The notes under the pieces were generated by a model. That model saw only the letters and a program-made list of their open reading frames with translations. It was not told where the DNA came from and searched no databases. 64,000 bases of DNA from Chakrabartia godavariana. GTDB taxonomy: Bacteria > Pseudomonadota > Alphaproteobacteria > Sphingomonadales > Sphingomonadaceae. The stretch covers positions 310,001-374,000 of the forward strand of contig RKSN01000002.1 of assembly GCA_005518185.1 (NCBI GenBank). Reading direction: 5' to 3'. The position numbers were made by a program, and so were the translations under genes. Positions 37,579 through 47,193 of the stretch are shown in pieces. Positions within the stretch are counted from its first letter, which is position 1. The number at the start of each line of letters is the position of its first letter.

Positions 37579-39120
37579 ATGAGCGCATTCGGAAAAAGAG
37601 GCGGTCCCGGGGGCTTTGGGGTAAATCGCCCGGCCTTTGGCGTTGCCAAGCCGATGAGCGGCCCTTCCCCGGCGGCACCGGCCCTGCCCGTCTCTCCGTC
37701 CGATCCGGCCGGTGGCGCGCAGTTCCCGCCCATTGAGGCAGCCCCCCTTCCCGGCGCTGGCGCCGCATCGGCCGTCGCACCGCCGCCAATGGACGCCATG
37801 GCGCGCCTCGCCGAGCGCGAAGCCGCAGTCCATGATTCCAGCTCCAAGGTCGAAGGCTTTGAGGCCTCGGTCCACCGCATCAAGGAACAGGTGCTGCCGC
37901 GCCTGCTCGAACGTATCGATCCCGAAGCCGCCGCCTCGCTGACCAAGGATGAACTGGCCGAAGAATTCCGCCCGATCATCGGCGAAGTGCTTGCCGAACT
38001 GAAACTCACGCTCAACCGGCGCGAACAGTTCGCGCTGGAAAAGGTGCTGGTCGACGAACTGCTCGGCCTCGGGCCGCTCGAAGAGCTTCTCGCCGATCCC
38101 GAAGTCAGCGACATCATGGTCAATGGTCCCAACCAGACCTACATTGAACGTCGGGGCAAGCTTGAGATCGCGCCGATCCAGTTCCGCGACGAGGCGCATC
38201 TGTTCCAGATCGCGCAGCGAATCTGCAACTCGGTCGGCCGTCGCGTTGACCAGACCACGCCGCTCGCCGACGCCCGCCTGAAGGACGGCAGCCGCGTCAA
38301 CGTCATTGTTCCGCCGCTGTCGCTGCGTGGCACCGCCATCTCCATTCGTAAGTTCTCCGCAAAGCCGATCACGCTCGACATGATGGGCAAGCACGGCTCC
38401 ATGTCGGAAAAGATGGCGACCGCGCTCAAGATCGCGGGCGCCTGCCGCTTCAATATCGTCATTTCGGGCGGTACCGGTTCGGGTAAGACGACGATGCTCA
38501 ACGCCCTGTCGAAGATGATCGACCCGGGCGAGCGCGTGCTGACCATCGAAGACGCGGCCGAACTCCGGCTGCAGCAGCCGCACTGGCTGCCGCTGGAAAC
38601 GCGCCCGGCCAACCTTGAAGGCCAGGGCGCGATCACCATCCGCGATCTCGTCATCAACGCGCTGCGTATGCGTCCGGACCGCATCATCCTCGGCGAAATT
38701 CGTGGACCTGAGTGTTTCGACATGCTCGCGGCCATGAACACGGGCCACGACGGCTCCATGTGTACGCTCCACGCCAACTCCCCGCGTGAGTGTCTGGCGC
38801 GTATGGAAAACATGGTCATGATGTCGGACATCAAGGTGCCGAAGGAAGCCATTTCCCGCCAGATCGCCGACTCGGTGGACCTTATCGTCCAGGTGAAGCG
38901 CCTGCGCGATGGTTCACGCCGCACGACCAACATCACCGAGGTCATCGGGATGGAGGGCAACGTCATCGTGACGCAGGAACTGTTCAAGTTCGAATATCTG
39001 GACGAAACGCCCGACGGGAAGATCATCGGCGAATATCGGTCGCAGGGTCTGCGCCCCTATACGCTCGACAAGGCAAAGCAGTTCGGCTTCGATCAGGCTT
39101 TCCTGGAAGCCTGCCTCTGA
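37579..39120 (+). CDS. cpaF: CpaF-family type II/IV secretion ATPase
   Basis: Cytosolic hexameric ATPase of the Tad/Flp pilus group, 513 residues. A Pro/Ala-rich low-complexity N-terminus (to about 90) leads to the N-terminal helical domain and the RecA core: Walker A GGTGSGKTT near 306, the Asp box near ERVLTIEDAAEL, Walker B RIILGEIRG, and the His box near TGHDGSMCTLHANS. KFEYL and the C-terminal block match CpaF. The ATG at 37579 is chosen because GGTGG precedes it. No cpaA, B, C, E or tadB/C genes lie beside it, which is unusual because cpaF is normally inside the tad operon. Confidence 0.92.
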   Translation: MSAFGKRGGPGGFGVNRPAFGVAKPMSGPSPAAPALPVSPSDPAGGAQFPPIEAAPLPGAGAASAVAPPPMDAMARLAEREAAVHDSSSKVEGFEASVHRIKEQVLPRLLERIDPEAAASLTKDELAEEFRPIIGEVLAELKLTLNRREQFALEKVLVDELLGLGPLEELLADPEVSDIMVNGPNQTYIERRGKLEIAPIQFRDEAHLFQIAQRICNSVGRRVDQTTPLADARLKDGSRVNVIVPPLSLRGTAISIRKFSAKPITLDMMGKHGSMSEKMATALKIAGACRFNIVISGGTGSGKTTMLNALSKMIDPGERVLTIEDAAELRLQQPHWLPLETRPANLEGQGAITIRDLVINALRMRPDRIILGEIRGPECFDMLAAMNTGHDGSMCTLHANSPRECLARMENMVMMSDIKVPKEAISRQIADSVDLIVQVKRLRDGSRRTTNITEVIGMEGNVIVTQELFKFEYLDETPDGKIIGEYRSQGLRPYTLDKAKQFGFDQAFLEACL

Positions 39121-39124
39121 CGCC

Positions 39125-39307
39125 CTAGCGCGCGTGGAGCGCAACCGCCGCGCATACGGCCGCGGCAATCATCGACAGGATCAGGATCAACGCCCAGGGC
39201 ATGAAGCCTACGGCGTCGAGATTGCGGCGGCGGGCCCGGCGCCGGTCGGCCCAGGCGGACAGCCCTGCAAGCCCGAGCGCCATTGCGCATCCTGTCCAAA
39301 GCGTCAC
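39125..39307 (-). CDS. Small two-helix membrane protein
   Basis: A small protein with two hydrophobic segments separated by an RRRARRRNLD stretch and ending in a hydrophobic helix (ILILSMIAAAVCAAVALHA). From a GTG at 39307 it has 60 residues and a complete first helix (TLWTGCAMALGLAGLSAWA); from the ATG at 39283, which has AGGA 6 bases upstream, it has 52 residues and half of that helix. The arginine-rich loop suggests a cytosolic turn. Function unknown. It converges on cpaF (4 bases between stop codons). Confidence 0.6.
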   Translation of the reverse strand: MTLWTGCAMALGLAGLSAWADRRRARRRNLDAVGFMPWALILILSMIAAAVCAAVALHAR

Positions 39308-39366
39308 TTGCAATGGTCGGTTTCCATTCCCATCATGACGGCAACGACCCGATGAGAGGAACCCCC

Positions 39367-40194
39367 ATGCGCGTCCAAGCCCTGATACCCGTTGCCGCCG
39401 TAGCAGCGATTGCCGTTCTCGCCAGCCCGATTGTGGCGGCCCCTGCCAAGCCATCGAAAGAAATTCAGGCCGCAGTCAGTGCGCCGAGCCGGACCGAGAC
39501 CAACGTCCTGCGCGACAAGTACCGTCATCCGGCGGAAACGCTTGCCTTTTTCGGGCTGAAGCCGACCCACACCATCGTTGAGGTCTGGCCGGGCGGTGGC
39601 TGGTACACCGAAATCCTCGCGCCCTTCGCCAAGGAAAAGGGGCGCCTGATCGTCGTCTCGCCACAGGGACGCGCGTCCGAAAGCATCGCCAAATTCCTCG
39701 ACAGCAACCCCGATGTCTATGGCAAGGTCGAGCGCGCAAACTTCCCCGTGCTGCTCGGCGGAACGGGCGTAGCGCCCGGCACGGCGGATGCCGTCCTGAC
39801 GTTCCGCAACGTCCACAACTGGCGGATGGGCAGCTTCAAGCCCGACAATGCGGACTATAGCGTGGAGGCGTTCAAGGAACTGTACGCCATGCTGAAGCCC
39901 GGCGGCGTTCTCGGCATCGAGGATCACCGCCTGCCCGAAGGCGCGAGCGACGAACGCGAACGCCAGAGCGGCTACATGAAAGTCTCAACCGTCCGCAAAC
40001 TGGCGGAACAGGCGGGCTTCAAGTTCGCTGGCGCGTCGGAAGTGAACGCCAATCCGAAAGACACCAAGGACTATCCCAAGGGCGTGTGGACCCTGCCGCC
40101 GCGCCTTGCCGAAGGTGACAAGGACCGTGAGAAGTATCTGGCGATCGGCGAATCCGATCGCATGACCCTCAAGTTCGTGAAGCCGCTGAAGTAG
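39367..40194 (+). CDS. Exported SAM-dependent methyltransferase-like protein
   Basis: A 275-residue protein with an N-terminal signal peptide (AALIP..AVLASPIVAA, cleavage near residue 26) followed by a class I methyltransferase fold: motif I EVWPGGGWYTE near 72, an acidic turn, and motif post-I VLTFRNVHNW. It matches the COG4798 type of secreted predicted methyltransferases. GAGGA precedes the ATG at 39367. Being exported, SAM binding in the periplasm is puzzling and the real activity is not established. It lies between cpaF and an amidohydrolase gene, all unrelated. Confidence 0.85.
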   Translation: MRVQALIPVAAVAAIAVLASPIVAAPAKPSKEIQAAVSAPSRTETNVLRDKYRHPAETLAFFGLKPTHTIVEVWPGGGWYTEILAPFAKEKGRLIVVSPQGRASESIAKFLDSNPDVYGKVERANFPVLLGGTGVAPGTADAVLTFRNVHNWRMGSFKPDNADYSVEAFKELYAMLKPGGVLGIEDHRLPEGASDERERQSGYMKVSTVRKLAEQAGFKFAGASEVNANPKDTKDYPKGVWTLPPRLAEGDKDREKYLAIGESDRMTLKFVKPLK

Positions 40195-40243
40195 GGCGGG
40201 ATCGGCCGGGGAACGTCAGAACGGTCTCCCGGCCTCACGTCCT

Positions 40244-41545
40244 CTAGCGCTCGTCCTTGGCGATCTGTCCGCCCTTCATGACGAAACGGACGGACTTCAG
40301 CACCGTCACATCGCTCAACGGATCGCCCGACACCGCAATGATGTCCGCAGCCTTGCCGGGTTCGAGCGTGCCGACGTCCTGCGCCACGCCCAGCAGGTCG
40401 GCCGCGTTCACCGTTGCCGCCTGGATCGCCGCCATCGGCGACATGCCGTGCTTGACCAGAAGCTCAAACTCATCGGCGTTGCGGCCATGCTTGGAGACGC
40501 CGGCATCCGTGCCAAAGGCGATCTTCACGCCCGCAGGATAGGCCTTTTCAAGGCTCTTGCCCGTCACGCCGATGCGCCATTTGACCTTGGCGAGCACGCC
40601 GGGCGGATAGGCGTTGGGATCAGCCTTCAGGCGCTCGATATAGCCGTTCACCGTGGACAGCGTCGGCACATAATAGGCACCCGCCTTTTTGAAGAGCTTG
40701 ATGCTTTCATCATCGAGCATCGTGCCATGCTCGATCGAGTCCGCACCGGCGGCGAGCGCGGCGTTGATGCCATCCTCGCCATGCGCGTGGACGGCGACCT
40801 TCTTCTTGTAGAGGTGCGCGGTGTCGACCAGCGCCTTGACCTCATCGTCAAAGATCTGGCGGCCCAGACCTGCGCCAATGCGGCTGTTGACGCCACCCGT
40901 CGTCGCAATCTTGATCACGTCCACGCCCCGGCGGATCTGCATCCGGATGGCATGGCGGCAGCTTTCTACGCCGTCGCACAGATTCTCCTGATTGATCGCA
41001 CTGTGCAGGTCTTCGGTGATGCTGAGCGTGCCATCCATATGGCCGCTCGTCGTCGAGATGGAGCGTCCGGCATCGACGATGCGCGGAGCAAGGATTTCGC
41101 CCGAGGCGGCAAAGTCACGCAGCGCGAGCGTGGCGCCAGTGCTGTCACCAAGGTTGCGCACTGTCGTGAAGCCCGCCAGCAGCGTCTTCTTCGCATTGCC
41201 CAGCGTGCGATAGGCAACCGTCGACTGGCTGTCGGTCACGTCCTCAAGCAGGGCGGCATTGCCCCCGGCATCCGACGCAAGATGGACGTGGCTGTCGATC
41301 AGGCCGGGCAGCACGAACTTGTCGGACAGATCGATGATCTTGGCGCCTGCGGGGCCATCGACCTTGCCGGCAAGGATACTGACAATGCGGCCGTCCTGGA
41401 CGACAATCGTGGACGGGCCACGCGGCGCCTGTCCGGGCTTGTCGAGCAGGCGACCGGCCTGGATTACGATGACGGGACCGCCCGTCTGGGCGAGGGCGGG
41501 CGCGCTCGCAAGGAGCGCTGCGGATAGGAAAAGGGCGTACTTCAT
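40244..41545 (-). CDS. Exported metal-dependent amidohydrolase
   Basis: Amidohydrolase-superfamily enzyme of 433 residues with a signal peptide (AQ cleavage near 20). Metal ligands are visible: H86 and H88 (DSHVH), a bridging lysine in VDVIKIATTGG, histidines in VAVHAHGED and DSIEHGT, and an aspartate in FGTDAG. This is the subgroup of secreted imidazolonepropionase-like/Xaa-Pro dipeptidase-like hydrolases; sphingomonads have many, cutting amide bonds in peptides or xenobiotics. Substrate not predictable. Start at 41545 fits the signal peptide. Confidence 0.9.
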   Translation of the reverse strand: MKYALFLSAALLASAPALAQTGGPVIVIQAGRLLDKPGQAPRGPSTIVVQDGRIVSILAGKVDGPAGAKIIDLSDKFVLPGLIDSHVHLASDAGGNAALLEDVTDSQSTVAYRTLGNAKKTLLAGFTTVRNLGDSTGATLALRDFAASGEILAPRIVDAGRSISTTSGHMDGTLSITEDLHSAINQENLCDGVESCRHAIRMQIRRGVDVIKIATTGGVNSRIGAGLGRQIFDDEVKALVDTAHLYKKKVAVHAHGEDGINAALAAGADSIEHGTMLDDESIKLFKKAGAYYVPTLSTVNGYIERLKADPNAYPPGVLAKVKWRIGVTGKSLEKAYPAGVKIAFGTDAGVSKHGRNADEFELLVKHGMSPMAAIQAATVNAADLLGVAQDVGTLEPGKAADIIAVSGDPLSDVTVLKSVRFVMKGGQIAKDER

Positions 41546-41563
41546 GCCGCCCTTGTTACCGGC

Positions 41564-42130
41564 TCAGCCGAGCTTGTCCACCTTGGCCTGAAGGGTCGCC
41601 AGCTGCGCCTTCAGCGCGGCAATCTCGTCATCCTTCTGCGCGCTCGTCTGCTTGCCGACAGGCTCGGGCGCATCGGCCTTTTTCGCACCAGGCGTGAGGA
41701 TGCCCGTCGCCGCCTCGAACATCGCCATGTTGCGCTTGTGCAGCTCTTCGAACGGGCCGCCGGAAAAGGCGCCTTCCAGCATCTGCCGGAACTGCGACTG
41801 GTTGCGCTGGAACGCCTCCATCGACGCTTCGAGATATTGCGGCACCATCGCCTGCATGGAATCGCCGTACAGCGAGATGAGCTGGCGCAGGAAACCGGCG
41901 GGCAGCATCGCCTTGCCGCGGCCTTCCTCTTCCATGATGATCTGGGTCAGCACCGTGTGCGTGATATCCTCGTCGGTCTTCGCATCGACAACACGAAAAT
42001 CGCGGCCATCGCGAACCATCTGCGACAGATTGTCCAGCGTGATGTAGCTTGATGTTTCGGTGTTGTAGAGCCGACGGTTAGCGTATTTCTTGATCGTTAC
42101 CGGGCCTTCGCCCGCTTTTGCCTTGGCCAT
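41564..42130 (-). CDS. phaR: Polyhydroxyalkanoate synthesis regulator PhaR
   Basis: Transcriptional repressor of PHA granule genes, 188 residues from the ATG at 42130. The N-terminal PHB/PHA accumulation regulator domain reads IKKYANRRLYNTETSSYITL; a Gln/Met-rich middle and a C-terminal coiled coil (LKAQLATLQAKVDKL) follow. A longer frame from 42226 is not used because MAKAK starts like known PhaR. PhaR binds granules and DNA and releases phasin genes when polymer is made. The polymerase gene phaC is 7.8 kb away in the same window; alr is just upstream on the same strand. Confidence 0.93.
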   Translation of the reverse strand: MAKAKAGEGPVTIKKYANRRLYNTETSSYITLDNLSQMVRDGRDFRVVDAKTDEDITHTVLTQIIMEEEGRGKAMLPAGFLRQLISLYGDSMQAMVPQYLEASMEAFQRNQSQFRQMLEGAFSGGPFEELHKRNMAMFEAATGILTPGAKKADAPEPVGKQTSAQKDDEIAALKAQLATLQAKVDKLG

Positions 42131-42227
42131 GCGAATCCATTCCAGTCCGAATGAGATTTGCTGCATAGCACCACAGTCTATTGCGCTGCAACATTTGGAG
42201 AATATTGCGCAATATGCGCGCAGCAAT

Positions 42228-43244
42228 TCAGCGCCAGATGCGCTCGAAGCGGCGGCCCAGCAATGTCAGGAGTTCGTACTGCGACAGGCCCGACAGCGCG
42301 GCAGCGGTCGGAAGGTCGTAATCAATGGGAAGCCAGTCCCCTTCGCCCACATCCGGCGCGCTGCTGACATCGACCGCAATGAGATCCATCGACACCCGCC
42401 CGATAACGGGAAAGCGCCCGCCGCCGGCACTGCCCTTGCCCGAAAAGGCGCGCAGATAGCCATCGGCGTAGCCGATGTTCAGGATGGCGAGATCCATCGT
42501 CCGCTCGGCGGTGAAGGTCGCATTGTAACCAACGCTCTCCCCCGGCGCGATCCGGCGTCGCTGGAGCACTTCGGCCTCGATCGCGGCGACGGGCCGGATC
42601 TGTCCCTCAGCCTCGGCGCGCGGAATGCCGCCATAGAGCGCAAGGCCGGGCCGCGTGAGGCCGAAATGATAGTCGGCGCCCAGACAGATGCCGGCCGAAT
42701 TGGCGAAGCTGTAGCGGCGCGCCGATATGGTCGCTGCCGCAGCCCGGAAGCGCGACAGCTGCGCGTCATTCTGCGCCACATCCTCATCGGCGGAGGCAAG
42801 ATGGCTGAGCAGCGTCTCGATCTGCAGACCGGACAGGTCATCGGTCGCTGCGAGCCCCAGACGGTTCATCCCCGTGTCGATCATGACATCGCACGGGCGG
42901 CCCGTCGGGCGCCAGCGCGCAACCTGTTCGGGCGTGTTCAGGACAGGCCGGGCGCGCGAGGCGCGCGCCGCCGCTATGTCGGCCTCGCGTATACCATGGA
43001 AGACCGAAAGGTGCGCATCCGGCGGGAGAAGCGCCTCAACCTCGGCCGCCTCATCCCAGGTCGCGACGAAGAAGTCCCGGCATCCGGCGGCCAGAAGGTG
43101 CTTGGTCACCTCAACCGCGCCGAGCCCGTATCCGTTGGCCTTAACGGCCGCGCCGCAATCGGCAGCGCCCCCGGCCGCTTTCAACCAGCGCCAGTTATGG
43201 GTCAGGGCATCGCCGTCAAGGCGCAGACGCAGCGGAGAAGACAT
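42228..43244 (-). CDS. alr: Alanine racemase
   Basis: PLP-dependent racemase that makes D-alanine for peptidoglycan, 338 residues. The PLP lysine is K35 in VKANGYGLG and the second catalytic tyrosine is in ESVGYNATF; RVSMDLIAVDVS is the usual C-terminal block. The start at 43244 (MSSPLRLRLDGDAL) is typical of the family; a GTG at 43268 would add eight residues. It follows the MHS transporter by 28 bases on the same strand. Confidence 0.93.
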   Translation of the reverse strand: MSSPLRLRLDGDALTHNWRWLKAAGGAADCGAAVKANGYGLGAVEVTKHLLAAGCRDFFVATWDEAAEVEALLPPDAHLSVFHGIREADIAAARASRARPVLNTPEQVARWRPTGRPCDVMIDTGMNRLGLAATDDLSGLQIETLLSHLASADEDVAQNDAQLSRFRAAAATISARRYSFANSAGICLGADYHFGLTRPGLALYGGIPRAEAEGQIRPVAAIEAEVLQRRRIAPGESVGYNATFTAERTMDLAILNIGYADGYLRAFSGKGSAGGGRFPVIGRVSMDLIAVDVSSAPDVGEGDWLPIDYDLPTAAALSGLSQYELLTLLGRRFERIWR

Positions 43245-43272
43245 CAGGCGGCCAATAGCCGTGCGCACGCGA

Positions 43273-44856
43273 TCAGTGCAAATCTTCCTTGCCCGACGTT
43301 TCCGGCAGCCAGATCAGCGAGACGAGGAACGCCATCGCGACCACGCCGATCGTGTACCACAGCCCCATGAAGGTCCCGCCCGTCTTCACCACGATATATT
43401 GCGAGATGAAGGGCAGGAAACCGCCGAAATAGCCGGTGCCGATGTGATAGGGAATCGACATGGAGGTGTAGCGGATGCGCGCCGGGAACATCTCGACGAG
43501 GATCGCCGCCACCTGCCCATAGGTCATTGCCGACAGCGCGACGAGGATTGCGACCGCCAGGATGATGACCAGCGGCTGACGCAGTTCGGGGTCCGACTTG
43601 TCGGGATAGCCCGCTGCCTCAAGTGCTGCGACATAGGCCCTTTCATCAAAGCCCTGCACCGCGGCAGACCCGACGCGCAGTTCGACGGCCTCGCCTGCGG
43701 TCTTCTTGTAGCTGATGCCACGCTTTGAGAGGAAGGCAAGCGCCTTTCCGCATTCGGTCGTCTGCTTGCTGGCAAAGACGCTGAACTCACATTCGGGCGA
43801 CACGAAGGTCACGGGCGACGCCTGTGTTGCGCGCGCCAGCGCCGGGTTTGCCGCGTCCGCCATCATATGGAACAGCGGGAAGGTCAGCCCCATCGTCAGC
43901 GCATAGCCGATGAGGAGAATGCGCTTGCGGCCATAATGATCGGACAGCCACCCCGCCGCGACATAGAGCGGCGCGGCCAGAAGCGCGCCCACCGCCATAT
44001 AGCCGAGCGCGTCGGTCTCCGGCACGCGGGCGGTTCCGGTGAGGAAGTAGAGCGTCCCGAACTGCGAGGTGTAGTAGATGACCGTCAGCCCCGCCGCGAC
44101 GCCGAACAGCGCGACAAAGATGCGCTTTACATTGCCGGGATATTGGAAGCTCTCGACGAACGGATTGTGCGACGTCGTTCCCGCTTCCTTCATCGCCTTG
44201 AACACCGGGCTCTCCGACAGCATCATGCGGATGTAGAGCGAGATGCCGAGCAGAAGCAGCGAGATGATGAAGGGCACGCGCCAGCCCCACGCCTCAAACG
44301 CCTCGGTCGGCATCGCGGAGCGCGTGGCCAGCACGACCGTGACCGCGAGCAGGAAGCCACCGGCGACAGACGCCTGAATCCAGCTCGTATACTGCCCGCG
44401 CTTCCCCTTGGGCGCGTGTTCCGCGACATAGATCGCCGCACCGCCATATTCGCCGCCAAGCGCCAGCCCCTGAAGACAGCGCAGGATCAGCAGACAGACC
44501 GCCGCCCAGATGCCGATGCTCTCAAATGTCGGGAGGAAGCCGATCGCCGCCGTGGCCCCGCCCATCAGCGAGATGGTAATGAGAAAGGTGTATTTCCGGC
44601 CGATCTTGTCGCCGAGATAGCCGAAGACAATCGCCCCCAGCGGCCGCACGCCAAAGCCTGCGCCGAACACCGCCAGCGACGCCAGTGTCGCCGCTGTCGG
44701 GTTGTCCGACGGAAAGAACAGCTTCCCGATCAGCGCGCCCAGAATGCCGTAGACGAAGAAATCATACCATTCGAACACCGTGCCCAGCGACGAGGCGGTG
44801 ATGACCAGCCTGTCGCGCTTGGCGTCGATTACGATGTCGTCCTGTCCTGCGGCCAT
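43273..44856 (-). CDS. MHS-family MFS transporter with a large soluble insertion
   Basis: Proton-coupled metabolite symporter-like MFS protein of 527 residues, longer than the usual 430-450. The first six helices have the MHS pattern EWYDFFVYG near 29-37, motif A GYLGDKIGRKY and the glycine-rich ALGGEYGGAAIYVAEHAP. The central loop repeats motif A (LSDHYGRKR). Residues 336-427 form an insertion of about 90 residues with Cys356 and Cys369 before the last helices, probably on the periplasmic or cytosolic side. GGGGAG lies 4 bases before the ATG at 44856. It might be cotranscribed with alr. Confidence 0.88.
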   Translation of the reverse strand: MAAGQDDIVIDAKRDRLVITASSLGTVFEWYDFFVYGILGALIGKLFFPSDNPTAATLASLAVFGAGFGVRPLGAIVFGYLGDKIGRKYTFLITISLMGGATAAIGFLPTFESIGIWAAVCLLILRCLQGLALGGEYGGAAIYVAEHAPKGKRGQYTSWIQASVAGGFLLAVTVVLATRSAMPTEAFEAWGWRVPFIISLLLLGISLYIRMMLSESPVFKAMKEAGTTSHNPFVESFQYPGNVKRIFVALFGVAAGLTVIYYTSQFGTLYFLTGTARVPETDALGYMAVGALLAAPLYVAAGWLSDHYGRKRILLIGYALTMGLTFPLFHMMADAANPALARATQASPVTFVSPECEFSVFASKQTTECGKALAFLSKRGISYKKTAGEAVELRVGSAAVQGFDERAYVAALEAAGYPDKSDPELRQPLVIILAVAILVALSAMTYGQVAAILVEMFPARIRYTSMSIPYHIGTGYFGGFLPFISQYIVVKTGGTFMGLWYTIGVVAMAFLVSLIWLPETSGKEDLH

Positions 44857-44934
44857 GTAGCTCCCCCGGGGATGTCCTTGTGCTCCCGTCTTAGGGGCAA
44901 GGAGCACCTTGGGGCAAGCAGGGTGCGCGCCCTA

Positions 44935-44957
44935 ATCCTCCCCCGTCGGGGGAGGAT
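44935..44957. terminator. Palindromic hairpin after the M13 peptidase gene
   Basis: A perfect 10 bp stem (ATCCTCCCCC with GGGGGAGGAT) and a 3-base loop, 19 bases after the M13 stop codon. There is no T-run on the gene's strand, so it may be a factor-aided terminator or a repeat element of the CCTCCC/GGGAGG group. Confidence 0.55.
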
Positions 44958-44975
44958 CAAGAGAATGCCGACTGA

Positions 44976-47045
44976 TTACCAGACCCGCGCGCGGTCTTCC
45001 GGCTTCAGGTAGAACTTGTCGCCCGGCTTCACGTCGAAGGCCGAATACCAAGCGTCGAGGTTGCGCACGACATAGGGGCGGAACTGGCCCGGCGTGTGCG
45101 GGTCGGTGGTCAGCTGCTGGAGCAGAACCGCCTCGCGCTGCTTGTTCTGCCAGATCTGCCCAAAGCCGAGGAAGAAGCGCTGGTCGTCATTATAGCCGTT
45201 GATGACCTTGGGCGCCTTGCCCTGAAGCGACAGCTTGTAGGCGTCATAGGCGATGGTCACACCGGCAAGGTCCGCCATGTTTTCGCCCAGCGTCAGTTCG
45301 CCGTTCACCTTTTTGCCGGCGAGCGGTTCATATTGGCCGTACTGATCGACGACGCGCTTGGTCAGCGCCTCGAACTTGGCGACGTCTTCCTTCGTCCACC
45401 AGTCGACCATGTTGCCCTTCATGTCGAACTTGCTGCCCTGGTCGTCGAAATGGTGGCTGATTTCGTGGCCGATGACCGCGCCGATGCCGCCATAGTTGAC
45501 CGCATCATCGGCATTGGGATCAAAGAAGGGCGGCTGCAGAATGGCCGCCGGGAAGACGATCTCGTTCATCAGCGGGTTGGCATAGGCATTCACCGTCTGC
45601 GGCGTCATGAACCATTCGTCGCGGTCAACGGGCTTGCCGATCTTGCCGATCTGTCGGTCATATTCGAATTCGGTCGCAGCTACGACATTGCCCCACAGGT
45701 CATTCCGGTCGACCTTGAGTGCGGAATAGTCGCGCCACTTGTCGGGATAGCCGATCTTGGGGCGGAAGGCGGCGAGCTTCACGCGCGCCTTTTCCTTGGT
45801 TTCGGGTGCCATCCAGTCGAGCTTGGCGAGGCGTGCGTCCATCGCCTTGATCAGGTTCTTGACCAGTTCATCGGCCTTGGCCTTGGCTTCGGGCGGGAAA
45901 TAGCGTGCGACATAGATTTCGCCGACCGCTTCGCCGAGCGATGCATTGACGAGGTCGACGCCACGCTTCCACCGGTCCTTGAGCTGCGGCGTACCCGTCA
46001 GCGTCTTGGTCCACTGGAACCGCTCCTCGACGAAGGCCTTGGACAGATAGGGCGCGGCATCCGCGATCATGTGGAACTTCAGGTAGTCCTTCCAGACCGA
46101 CAGCGGCTCCTTGGCGATCAGCTGGGTCGCGCCCTTGATGGCGCTCTGCTGCGTGATGATCAGCGTCTGCTGGCCACCCAGCTTAGTCTCGGCGATGTAG
46201 CGCGTCCAGGCAAAGCCCGGATAGGCCTTGGCGAGATCCGTCACCGCCGCCGGATTATACATCTTGTCGATCTGGCGCGATTCCGCCGACGTCCAGTGGG
46301 TCTTGGCGATCTTTTCTTCCAGCGCATAGATCGCATCGGCCTTTGCCTTGGCGTCGGCCTCCGACACGCCGGTCAGGCGGAACAGGTTGGCGATGTGCGC
46401 CTTGTACTTGGCGCGGATGTCCTTGAACCGCTCATTGTCGACCAGATAATAGTCGCGGTCGGGCATGCCGAGGCCGCCCTGGCTGACATAGGCCGAATAT
46501 TTGGTGTTGTCCTTCAGGTCCTGCTCGACGCCGATTTCAACGGGCGATCCGATGCCGAGGCGGACCGCTTCGCCAAAGGCGCGGGCAAGGTCATCCCGCG
46601 TCTTGATGGCATCGATCTTCGCCAGTTCGGGCTTCAGCGGGGCAGCCCCACGGGCCTCGACGGCGGCCTCATCCATGAAGCTTGCGTAGAAATCGCCGAC
46701 CTTCTGCGCGGCGCTGCCGGCGGCATTGGTCTGCTTCGACACATCATCAATGATCGTGCGCGTGCGCGTATCCGAGAGGTCGCGCAGGATACCGAAGCCG
46801 CCCCAGCTGGATTTGTCGGCCGGAATCTCGGTGCGCTTGGCCCAGGCACCGTTGACGAACGCATAGAAATCATCACCCGGCTTCACGCTGGTGTCCATGC
46901 CCGTCAGATCCACGCCCCAATCGCCGAGCTTCGGCTTGGCGGCAGGGACCGGCGCGGCCGTGGTCTGCGCAGCGACAGGCGAAAAAGCGGTAAAGCCGGC
47001 AACAAGAGCCAGCGCGGCAACGCTACCAAACAAACGATGAGACAT
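44976..47045 (-). CDS. M13-family (neprilysin-like) zinc metalloendopeptidase
   Basis: Exported peptidase of 689 residues. Signal peptide ends in VAAQ near residue 27. The zinc motif is HEISHHFDDQG, the third ligand is in ENMADLAG and the substrate-binding NAYANPLMNEIVFPAAILQ-type block precedes the zinc motif, split here at its family positions. The C-terminal VRNLDAWYSAFDVKPG is typical of M13 peptidases. GGGAG precedes the ATG by 6 bases. Such enzymes cut small extracellular or periplasmic peptides; the target is unknown. Confidence 0.95.
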   Translation of the reverse strand: MSHRLFGSVAALALVAGFTAFSPVAAQTTAAPVPAAKPKLGDWGVDLTGMDTSVKPGDDFYAFVNGAWAKRTEIPADKSSWGGFGILRDLSDTRTRTIIDDVSKQTNAAGSAAQKVGDFYASFMDEAAVEARGAAPLKPELAKIDAIKTRDDLARAFGEAVRLGIGSPVEIGVEQDLKDNTKYSAYVSQGGLGMPDRDYYLVDNERFKDIRAKYKAHIANLFRLTGVSEADAKAKADAIYALEEKIAKTHWTSAESRQIDKMYNPAAVTDLAKAYPGFAWTRYIAETKLGGQQTLIITQQSAIKGATQLIAKEPLSVWKDYLKFHMIADAAPYLSKAFVEERFQWTKTLTGTPQLKDRWKRGVDLVNASLGEAVGEIYVARYFPPEAKAKADELVKNLIKAMDARLAKLDWMAPETKEKARVKLAAFRPKIGYPDKWRDYSALKVDRNDLWGNVVAATEFEYDRQIGKIGKPVDRDEWFMTPQTVNAYANPLMNEIVFPAAILQPPFFDPNADDAVNYGGIGAVIGHEISHHFDDQGSKFDMKGNMVDWWTKEDVAKFEALTKRVVDQYGQYEPLAGKKVNGELTLGENMADLAGVTIAYDAYKLSLQGKAPKVINGYNDDQRFFLGFGQIWQNKQREAVLLQQLTTDPHTPGQFRPYVVRNLDAWYSAFDVKPGDKFYLKPEDRARVW

Positions 47046-47193
47046 GGACTACTCCCGATACTAAGTTGGGCACGTCCTAGACCGCATCGCCGGAGAGGTG
47101 AAGCGGCGGCGCTGCACTCGTCGAAATATGGAGGGTGTCGGTCGAAGGGGGCTAGGCTTGCGGAAACGGCGAACCCGATCTCCGCCCCTACTT

